Assembly (NCBI RefSeq): GCF_901709675.1
Contig: NC_051098.1
Span: 3,980,000-4,043,999 of the forward strand
Direction: 5' to 3'
Length of the DNA stretch: 64,000 bases
Source of the DNA: Syngnathus acus
Lineage: Eukaryota; Chordata; Actinopteri; Syngnathiformes; Syngnathidae
This document shows, in pieces, positions 57,901 through 64,000 of the stretch (its first letter is position 1; each line of letters starts with the position of its first letter). The notes under the pieces are model-generated. The model searched no databases. It worked only from the letters and a program-made list of their open reading frames with translations, and was not told the DNA's origin. Position numbers and translations under genes: made by a program.

Positions 57901-58250
57901 CTGCGCTCCCGCACCACCAGACTTTCCAACAGCTTCGTACTCCAGGCTGTTAGGATCCTGAACTCGCTCCCCCTTTCAGCGTAGCGTCCTGTTCTTGCTG
58001 TATGCGCACTGGCTCGGTTTTGCCCCTCTTATTTAATGGGTTATTGGTCTGTTATTTATTCATCGCTCGTTTTATTTTATTTATTATTTATTATTTATGG
58101 TTTGTGCCTTCTTGTTTTTGTTTTGTGTCGCCTACTTGTATGTCTCGTCACCATGGGATGGAGGAAACGGAATTTCGGTTTCTTTGTGTGTCTTGACATA
58201 TGAAGGGATTGACAATAAAGCTGACTTTGACTTTGACTTTGACTTTGAGC
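54960..58250 (+). mobile_element. LINE-B, full-length non-LTR retrotransposon
   Basis: A short 5' leader (TTCACTTCGCAATTTTCAAG) precedes the ORF; a 265-bp 3' UTR follows, ending in repeats of CTTTGA after GACAATAAAGCTGACTTTGA. The same 3' end occurs at 26315-26615 (+), 52613-52750 (-) and 19204-19330 (-). The TTTGAC tail repeats are a trait of CR1/L2/Rex-type elements. Confidence 0.9.
54985..57984 (+). CDS. LINE-B ORF2: AP endonuclease + reverse transcriptase
   Basis: An uninterrupted 999-aa protein starting MAARAYAATSLCPAR. The ATG at 54985 is chosen because the deleted copy at 19204-19885 starts at the same place; the frame is open 29 codons further upstream without support. Basic region RRLKRGKRGG; endonuclease from about residue 119 (VPSILLANVRSLDNKM), FAGDFNHANL near 278, LGLSDH near 328. 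[13 protein letters not shown] near 682, [25 protein letters not shown] near 770. The end is [20 protein letters not shown]. It shares about the same layout as LINE-A but differs in sequence. The frame is intact and it may be active. Confidence 0.92.
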   Translation: MAARAYAATSLCPARTVFCSSNECLTGSFVRSSRRAELCYKYGRKVLLDIGESEFCRVLDFDAGTLKELGLLRPEASPDSSAILPPVGKRRKRCARRLKRGKRGGVRARLAANPARPAVPSILLANVRSLDNKMDYIRLLRSTNRTVRDCCVLVFTETWLTVNIPDSAVRLERLACYRADRTIVRGGKSRGGGICVYIRDEWCRDSVVVCRHCSPLAEFVIIKCRPFYLPREFTAILLVAVYIPPSNIGGDRVAALSELYQAVSDQQTAHPDGFTIFAGDFNHANLKSVFLRLHQHVDFPTRGDSFLDLVYSSHKGAFKAAPLPHLGLSDHITVMLLPAYRQKVRTSRPVRKRVRVWPEGASDAPRDCFGSTDWDVFRRAATCDGRADIEEYTDSVSSYIGKCIDDVTHSISVVTRANRKPWLTGAVFRLLRARDKAFRAGDEAGLRTARADLSRGIKEAKRAFSGKITAHFKDSRDARRLWQGIQTITDYKPAPQSCDGDVRLLNDLNRFFARFDAQNSTCPLKATPPSHELPLCLSADSVRRTLAAIDIRKAAGPDNIPGRALKDCAGELTGVFTDIFNTSLQQAIVPSCFKAATIVPVPKKPAPSCFDDYRPVALTPIIMKCFERLVLEHIRSVLPPTIDPFQFAYRAKRSSEDAICSALHSALTHLEGKDSYVRLLFVDFSSAFNTIVPQRLIGKLDKLGLSTCLCNWLLDFLCQRPQVVRVGDKISASITLSTGAPQGCVLSPLLFTLLTHDCAATCSGNRIVKFADDTTLVGLITKGDETQYRLEVDLLTAWCRDNNLLLNVDKTKEIVVDFRKGHAQHLPLTIDGAVVERVSSARFLGVHISEDLSWSTNTASLAKKAQRRLYFLRKLRRAGAPPAVMTTFYRGTIESVLSSCIAVWGGSCTDHDLKALQRIVKTASKTIGASLSSLKDIYTSHLTRKATKIVSDVSHPAHSLFELLPSGRRYRSLRSRTTRLSNSFVLQAVRILNSLPLSA

Positions 58251-58322
58251 CAGAGATTGCTGGCAAAAAATGGTCAAATCCCTGTCAGGCTTGACAAGTG
58301 ACTTTGTTGGAATTGTATTTAC

Positions 58323-59905
58323 CTATATATCATACGTTATATTTATAACGCACTTTACATTCGGAGGAATCTCAAAAGTGCTACATGGCAAGTAAAAACA
58401 AGAAAACAAAGCAAGGACAAGTATAAAACAACTGGACGACAACCAGGACATGAGAACAGGAATTACGGAAATGCTAGAGTAAAGAGGTGAGTTTTAAGTC
58501 CGGTTTTGAAAGAGTCAGTGGATTGGGGTGCTCTTAGGTGGTCGGGGAGGGAGTTCCACAGTGTGGGGGCTGCATGGCAGAAGGCCCGGTCGCCCATGGT
58601 GCGCAACTTGGTTTTCGGGACGTGGAGAAGGTGTGAATTGGATGAGCGGCGGCTTCGGGTGGCAGGTTTTGGGGCAAGGAGTTCTTTGAGGTATGGGGGA
58701 GCATGTCCGAGGATACACTGGTGAGTGAGGAGGGCGATCTTATAATCAGTTCGGAATTTGATGGGGAGCCAGTGCAGAGAACGGAGGATGGGTGTGATGT
58801 GGTCGCTTTTCCGCACCCTCATCAGGATCCTAGCAGCGCTGTTTTGGATGTACTGAAGCCTCTGGAGGCTCCCGATGAGGAGTGCGTTACAATCGTCTAG
58901 CCTGGAGGAGATAAAGGCGTGGACAGGTTTCTCAGCATCCGTCAGGGTAAGTGTGGGGCGGAGTTTGGAATTATTCCTGAGGTGGAAGAAGGAGGTTTTG
59001 CAGATGTGTTTTATGTGTGACTCTAGGTTGAGTTGAGGGTCCAGTTTCACACCCAGGTTGGTGACAGTGGCTGAGAGGGGGATAGTGTGACCGGCGAATG
59101 AGATGCTTGTTATTGGGCAGGTATGGATCTGATGGGGAGTGCCAATTAACATGGCTTGGGTTTTGTCACTGTTGACTTGCAGGAAGCTGAGATTCATCCA
59201 CGCCTTCATCTCCTCCAGACACAGGGAGAGGATGGATGAGGGAAATGGAGGAAGCTGGGTTGTGGAGGGCGGGGGGTCGAGTTTGAGGTATAGCTGGGTG
59301 TCGTCCGCATAACAATGATATGAGATGCCGAACTTCCTGATTATATTGCCGAGGGGTAGCGTGGAGCGAGTGAAGAGGGTAGGACCGAGTACAGATCCCT
59401 GGGGGACACCGGAGGTGACAGTGTGCGTGTCAGATTTTTTCCCTCCCAGGGAAACGTACTCGCTTCGGTTCGAGAGGTAGGACTGAAGCCAGGTTAGAGC
59501 AGTGCCAGAGAACCCAGTGGAGTGAAGTTGGTTAACGAGGATATTGTGGTGGACAGTGTCAAATGCAGTGGACAGATCCAACAGAATGAGGAGTGACGGG
59601 GAGCCTGCATCGACAGCCATGAGAAGGTCGTTGGTGACCCTAACAAGGGCTGTTTCAGTGCTGTGGCCAGAGCGAAAACCGTATTGAAATTTCTCAGCGA
59701 TGTTATTGCGGGTGAGATGAGTGTGAAGTTGGGCAGCTACCACTTTTTCCAGAACCTTGGAGAGAAACCGGAGGTTTGATATCGGTCTGTGGTTGGCAAG
59801 GTTGTCCGGGTCAAGTGAGGGTTTTTTAAGCAGGGGGGTAATGATGGCTGTCTTCAATGCAGGGCGTACAGAGCCAGACTGGAGTGAGAGGTTGATGACA
59901 TTGGT
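58323..59905 (-). mobile_element. L2-type LINE, 5' truncated
   Basis: The minus strand carries an RT ORF (58463-59857) and a 3' UTR with TGCCATGTAGCACTTTTGAG and AAGTGCGTTATAAATATA. The 5' half (endonuclease) is missing. Confidence 0.85.
58463..59857 (-). CDS. L2-type LINE reverse transcriptase, partial
   Basis: 464 aa beginning at the RT domain: PLLKKPSLDPDNLANHRPIS, FLSKVLEKVVAAQLHTHL, LLDLSTAFDTVHHNIL near residue 90, GVPQGSVLGPTLF, and YHCYADDTQLYLKL near residue 182. The end is TLWNSLPDHLRAPQSTDSF. The motifs are those of L2/Maui-like elements of fish. The frame is open throughout, so the insertion is fairly young, though it cannot move without an endonuclease. Confidence 0.85.
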   Translation of the reverse strand: MKTAIITPLLKKPSLDPDNLANHRPISNLRFLSKVLEKVVAAQLHTHLTRNNIAEKFQYGFRSGHSTETALVRVTNDLLMAVDAGSPSLLILLDLSTAFDTVHHNILVNQLHSTGFSGTALTWLQSYLSNRSEYVSLGGKKSDTHTVTSGVPQGSVLGPTLFTRSTLPLGNIIRKFGISYHCYADDTQLYLKLDPPPSTTQLPPFPSSILSLCLEEMKAWMNLSFLQVNSDKTQAMLIGTPHQIHTCPITSISFAGHTIPLSATVTNLGVKLDPQLNLESHIKHICKTSFFHLRNNSKLRPTLTLTDAEKPVHAFISSRLDDCNALLIGSLQRLQYIQNSAARILMRVRKSDHITPILRSLHWLPIKFRTDYKIALLTHQCILGHAPPYLKELLAPKPATRSRRSSNSHLLHVPKTKLRTMGDRAFCHAAPTLWNSLPDHLRAPQSTDSFKTGLKTHLFTLAFP

Positions 59906-59934
59906 TATTAGGGGACATTGGTTATTAGGGCGGC

Positions 59935-60190
59935 GCCCCGGTTAGGACTCCCTGCGCCCCGGTCGAAAAAAAAAAAAAAAAAAAATCGAGCTTTTTCGAT
60001 TCTTCATTTTCATGCCGTTTTTTTCTTTCGGTCTTGCGCGAATGTGCTTGCGCTATTCTGTGTGCGCGATGCTATCCATTCACCGTTTGCCTCCCGGACG
60101 TTGTTTTAGCGATCAGCGAACGGCGTGGGTGATGTTCGATTTTTTTTCCTGTGGGCGTGCGCCCCTACTGGAAAAATTCCTGGCTACGCC
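59935..60190. repeat. Dispersed repeat fragment
   Basis: GGCGCCCCGGTTAGGACTCC, a poly-A run and TTCTTTCGGTCTTGCGCGAA match, inverted, about 14035-14155. No gene. Confidence 0.5.
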
Positions 60191-60470
60191 TCTGCTGAAA
60201 ACTAAACTTTAATAATGGCTAAAAAATAAATTAATTAATAAAAACACTAAAACTAAACTAATTCTGGTGGAGAAGCGGCGAACAATCAGCGCCAGCGTCC
60301 TCTCCCCAGATTACTTCCTCAAGTGGCAGCATGACACCATATTGATATGGTTTATTGTTAATGTTGTTGTATTTATATATGGTTAGTGTGTGTGTATGTA
60401 TATATATATATATAACCATACGTGATCGGTGTTGTAAAAAATTGCTTTAACGATTGAAGTGCAAAAAAAA

Positions 60471-60589
60471 GGTTTACAGCACCTGGTATTCCCTGGCAGT
60501 CTCTCATCCAAGTACTAACAAGGACTGACACTGCTTAGCTTCTGAGATCGGATGCAATCAGGCGTTCTCAGGGTAGTACGACCGCAAGC
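60471..60589 (-). rRNA. 5S rRNA copy 1 (diverged)
   Basis: The minus strand reads GCTTGCGGTCGTACTACCCT to GGAATACCAGGTGCTGTAAA, followed by a T run (Pol III stop). Mismatches to the vertebrate consensus fall in the internal control region (for example TTAGTCAG for CTCGTCTG-type parts, AGTCCTTGTTAGTAC), so it is probably a pseudogene. Confidence 0.85.
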
Positions 60590-60705
60590 CTTCAAAGTCA
60601 TCAAAGTTTTGCATTTTATAGACACAATCGCCCCCGGAAACGTGCAAAGTTTCCAAATGCCATACGTGATCCGTGTTGTAAAAAATTGCTTTTAACGATT
60701 GTAGT

Positions 60706-60738
<33 letters not shown>

Positions 60739-60741
<3 letters not shown>

Positions 60742-60856
60742 TACGGCACCTGGTATTCCCAGGCAGTCTCCCATCCAAGTACTAACCAGGCCCAACCCTG
60801 CTTAGCTTCAGAGGTCAGACGCAATCGGGCGTTCTCCGGGTAGTACAGCCGCAAGC
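60739..60856 (-). rRNA. 5S rRNA copy 2 (best preserved)
   Basis: The minus strand reads GCTTGCGGCTGTACTACCCG to GGAATACCAGGTGCCGTAAG, then a long T run. TTAGTACTTGGATGGGAGAC, the internal promoter core, is intact, and GCTAAGCAGGGTTGGGCC is near consensus. It is the copy most likely to be a working gene, but it has several changes from the usual fish 5S. Confidence 0.88.
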
Positions 60857-60989
60857 CACGCAACCTTTCATGGGCATCAAAGTTTTGCATTTTATAGACA
60901 CCCTGATGCAAAATTTCCGAATGCCATACGTGATCTGTGTTGTAAAAAATTGCTTTAACGACTGAAGTGCAAAAAAAAAAAAAAAAAAG

Positions 60990-61093
60990 GCTTACAGCAC
61001 CTGGTATTCCCAGGTGGTCTCCCGTCCTAACCAGGCCCGACCCTGCTTAGCTTCCAAGATCGGACGAGATCGGTTAGTCTCAGGGTAGTATGG
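60990..61093 (-). rRNA. 5S rRNA copy 3 (truncated)
   Basis: It has CCATACTACCCTGAGACTAA at the 5' side but lacks the first eight bases and about ten bases around the ACTTGGATGG part. A T run follows. The spacers between the three copies share TTTTGCATTTTATAGACAC and CATACGTGATC, so they are a true tandem 5S repeat of about 250-270 bp. Confidence 0.85.
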
Positions 61094-61128
61094 GATCAAA
61101 GTAGTAGCAGTAGTAGTATGGTATATAT

Positions 61129-61686
61129 CAGAGATGGGACCAAGTCACGTGCAAGTCAAGTAGGTCTCAAGTCTTAACCTTCAAGTCTCAAGGAAGTCCC
61201 AAGTCATTTCTTTCTTGGGCAAGTCAAGTCCTTAAATAGGTCAAGTCAAGTCCTTAAATAGGTCAAGTCCAAGTCAAGTCACCTTATTATTGCAATTTTA
61301 CCTGCAGAATCTGATTTTAGTAGTGAAAAGACAAGATATCAGTAACTTTAAGTAACCATCATTGTCCAATGTGTCTATCCTGTTTAAAAAATATAACAAT
61401 AATTTGGATTTGCACTGTAATCACTGATATTCAGTAAAATACACCATGGAATCAAACAAAAAAGAAATTACCTCATACAATGATTTATTGACAGCTCAAT
61501 CTAAACAAATGAACGTCTGCCGACAGTGTCTGACACATTTGAGTTGCAAATATGAAAAAATAATCTGAAAAAAGTCTTTAACTTCCAAGTCCAAGTCGAG
61601 TCTCAAGTTTTATCATTTTTTGTCAAGTCAAGTCATCAAAACAGCGACTCGAGTCCAAGTCACAGTGACTCGAGTCCCCATCTGTG
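61129..61686. mobile_element. hAT-like element rich in CAAGTC repeats
   Basis: The ends are CAGAGATGGGACCAAGTCAC and CGAGTCCCCATCTGTG, with the perfect 8-bp duplication GTATATAT (61121-61128, 61687-61694). Both subterminal regions carry many CAAGTC copies, in direct and inverted forms. No ORF. Confidence 0.85.
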
Positions 61687-62200
61687 GTATATATTCAGTC
61701 TTTTGTTGTTTCCCTTGCCAAAGCATCACTTAAAGCCTAAAGTTTTGGTCATCACTGCTCTAGAGGAGACCTGCATAGAGGAATGGGCCAAAATACCAAC
61801 AACAGTGGTACACAACAACAGTGTGTGAAAACCTTGTGAAGACATAGGTCAAATGTTTTCTGTAAGTCATTGCCAACAAAGGGTATATATAACAAAGTAT
61901 TGATATGAACTTTTGTTATCCACTAAATACTCATTTTCCACCATAGTTTGCAAATAAAATATTTAAAAAAACAATGTGACTTTCAGAATTGTTTTAATTT
62001 TTTTTCTCTCATAGTTAAAGTGTACCTATGATGAAAATTGCAGGCATCTCATCTTTTGAGTGGGAGAGCTTGCACAATTGGTGGCTGACTAAATTTGCCC
62101 CACTGTAAATGATTAGTTATAATTAATAGCCCGGTACCCTCGTGGCCGGAGGAAACTTCTACAACTGCATCCTGCATTTCCGTATGTCAATTATAAGACC

Positions 62201-62285
62201 CCGGTGTAGCTCAGTGGCAACTCGAAAAGCCTCTGGACCCTCAATAGAGTGCGAACCACGGGCACTATCCAGTGTTTTTCTATTA
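62201..62285 (+). repeat. Single tRNA-like unit, diverged
   Basis: CCCCGGTGTAGCTCAGTGGC, GAACCACGGGCACTATCCAG and TGTTTTT match the ends of the tRNA-like units at 1001-2487. It lacks the middle hairpin and is the only copy outside the arrays. Confidence 0.55.
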
Positions 62286-62289
62286 TGTC

Positions 62290-63863
62290 TGTTACTTTAC
62301 AAATTTCTTGTCTACGAAAGGTGCGTTTAACTCTTGCAAGTGGGACTCTTTACTCTTCTGATGGGGAGTTGAGCCCACACGCACGCAACTTCCGTATTTT
62401 TGATGAACTGGTTTCCAATGACAAGCAAAACATTTCAATAGGATTTATGGTTGAAAGGTTCAACCACAGTCTCTCTATGCAAGTCATTACAATAGAGGAA
62501 AATACATCTAATTGTCAACTCAACAGCAAAGTCCTTTGGTTGAATTCCTGTCACGCATGCGTAAAATGTCTTCCACGCACGAAGGCAATTACAAATATGT
62601 AAAACAATACAACTGCAATGGTCATTACATACACATAGTGACACAACAACCACGTAATTTCCATGAATACATTTTATTACAGTAAAGATTTTGTTTTGCC
62701 CCAAATTGTACAATGGAATGTTACGATTCCCCTTCAGAAAGTTTGTTAAAAATGCTTAATCCCGTAATTTCCAACTCTAACACAGCCACGCAACCGTTAC
62801 CAAATTGAAAGTTGAGGAGTCCAAGTGAAAAATAAACCAACATTCACCAGACATTCTCCTTAGTCAGAATTATCACCAAAAAAAAGACAAAATGAACAAA
62901 CGTGTGGTTCTTGTCAGGAGGTGAAGGGCCCAATTTCACAATGCTTTGCAGTTTATTTGTAGTTTTTAGGGGTGGTGGTGGTTTAGAGCTTCGGTGTTTG
63001 TGGCCCACGATGAAGGTACATCTCCCTATTATTCAATTGCCATCACTTAAAACAGTTTAAGAGGGACTCAAAAGATGTTATAAACATATCAAAGTTGCAA
63101 TAATCAAATATATTCAACTGGTGGTTGAAAGCGATGACACATTAAACAGCAAATAGTAACGAAAATATCAACATTACAAATAAGAAGGACACATTGCAAA
63201 AATGAAGATGACTGCACATAGAACATACAATATTGCAAACATGTTCTTTTTGAGCTAAGGTCCAATCTGTAACCTTTATGAGTTCCTACTTAAATGTTCT
63301 CGAGAAAACAAATGAGATATTGGAGCGAACAATGTCGGTAGTTTGATTGCTTATGATAAATACAATTAGAACTCTGGAGTTAATGAGAAGAAAAAGAAAG
63401 CAAGAACCCCAATCACCCATATCAAACTATTTCAATGCAATATTGAGCGGGAAGAAGCGTGGTTGTGGAGGATGCATGTTGAGCAATTCGAGTGATGACT
63501 GCCTCGTGTTCCCGCAAGTGTTCGTGCCGGAGTTGTACTGACTGATTGAGCGTGATGTGACCTGCCCGCAACCTTCCTCGGCCTCCGTTCAGGACAACAA
63601 CAGTATCACCGTAGTTCCACAATTTCAATTAAACGCTATAGATGATCCTCTCGCTCTTACAAACATAAATTCATCACTGCAGGTCTGCCCCAGCACTTGG
63701 AGCGCAATTTGCCGGAGGGATGATGGAGTCCTGTTGATGTACACAGTCTGTAATAGTATACAGGGTGGGCAGGCTAGAAATTGTCAATCGTTCTCTGGAG
63801 CACAGATTTGGACTATATTTAGTGGGCCATTCTTTTATTTCCCTTTGCTTGGAACATTCTTAC
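62290..63863. other. No gene recognised
   Basis: Unassigned DNA with several short open frames on both strands (for example 63422-63628 -, 63557-63916 +). I recognise no domain, repeat end or splice pair in it. Confidence 0.4.
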
Positions 63864-63949
63864 AGGATTTCATATTTGTCGACGACAAAGGAGGTCTCCA
63901 AAGAGAATCGAACTGAGGCGTCCCCATCTACGTGAGTCACTTTAGCAAC
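63864..63949 (-). CDS. Possible internal exon of an unknown gene
   Basis: On the minus strand, a strong acceptor (TTTTTCCTCTGCACGTCAG) leads into VAKVTHVDGDASVRFSLETS and FVVDKYEI, then a GTAAGA donor at 63863-63862. The 86-nt frame is open. I do not recognise the family. It may belong to a gene running past the window edge. Confidence 0.25.
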
Positions 63950-64000
63950 CTGACGTGCAGAGGAAAAACAAAAGACGTTAATAATTTGTTGTTTCAGACA

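Noticed and set aside
1-64000. CRISPR array or bacterial operon features
   Set aside because: No spaced identical short repeats with unique spacers; the DNA is clearly vertebrate. The minisatellites here have no spacer structure.

Overview
The window is vertebrate nuclear DNA, almost certainly from a ray-finned (teleost) fish. Genes are split by GT-AG introns. The repeats are typical of fish: CR1/L2/Rex-type LINEs, a Tc1 transposon, many short hAT elements with 8-bp target duplications, tRNA-like repeats and 5S rRNA copies. The species cannot be named from sequence alone.

Three protein-coding loci are supported. (1) Exons of ubash3b (STS-1/TULA-2) lie between about 2.6 and 22.1 kb, but not in a workable order. 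Exon 1 is on + with an in-frame TAA at codon 8. Exons 2 and 4 are on -, and exons 5-8 (2H domain, SH3, linker, start of the histidine phosphatase) are on +. Exon 3 and all exons after the RHGE motif were not found. One inversion restores the order of the exons that remain. (2) hmbs (porphobilinogen deaminase, heme pathway) is complete on -, 36187 to 25973, with 14 coding exons whose phases all join and encode about 358 aa. A CRE palindrome lies about 135 bp upstream of its ATG. (3) A gene on + at 50767-54663 encodes a signal peptide, four Ig-like domains each on its own exon, and a C-terminal tail that looks like a GPI-anchor signal. I cannot name it. Its domains have an unusual cysteine layout, and two of the four domain exons carry a one-base frame error.

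Layout. 0-10.3 kb: hAT element, a tandem array of tRNA-like units, ubash3b exon 1, an intact LINE (LINE-A) nested in an older copy of itself, ubash3b exon 4, then an inverted copy of the tRNA-like array. 10.3-17.4 kb: hAT and TA-flanked MITEs around ubash3b exon 2. 17.4-24.8 kb: ubash3b exons 5-8, an LTR-like remnant, an internally deleted LINE-B and a nearly intact Tc1. 25-36.2 kb: hmbs. 36.2-49 kb: hAT elements, a decayed LINE-C and hAT transposase fragments. 50.7-54.9 kb: the Ig-like gene with a minisatellite intron. 54.9-59.9 kb: an intact LINE-B and a truncated L2-type LINE. 60.4-61.1 kb: three 5S rRNA copies. 61.1-64 kb: a hAT MITE, one tRNA-like unit and mostly unassigned DNA.

The genes share no pathway; their nearness is chromosomal only. 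What stands out is dense, recent transposition, a broken ubash3b locus, and an unrecognised multi-domain Ig-like surface protein.
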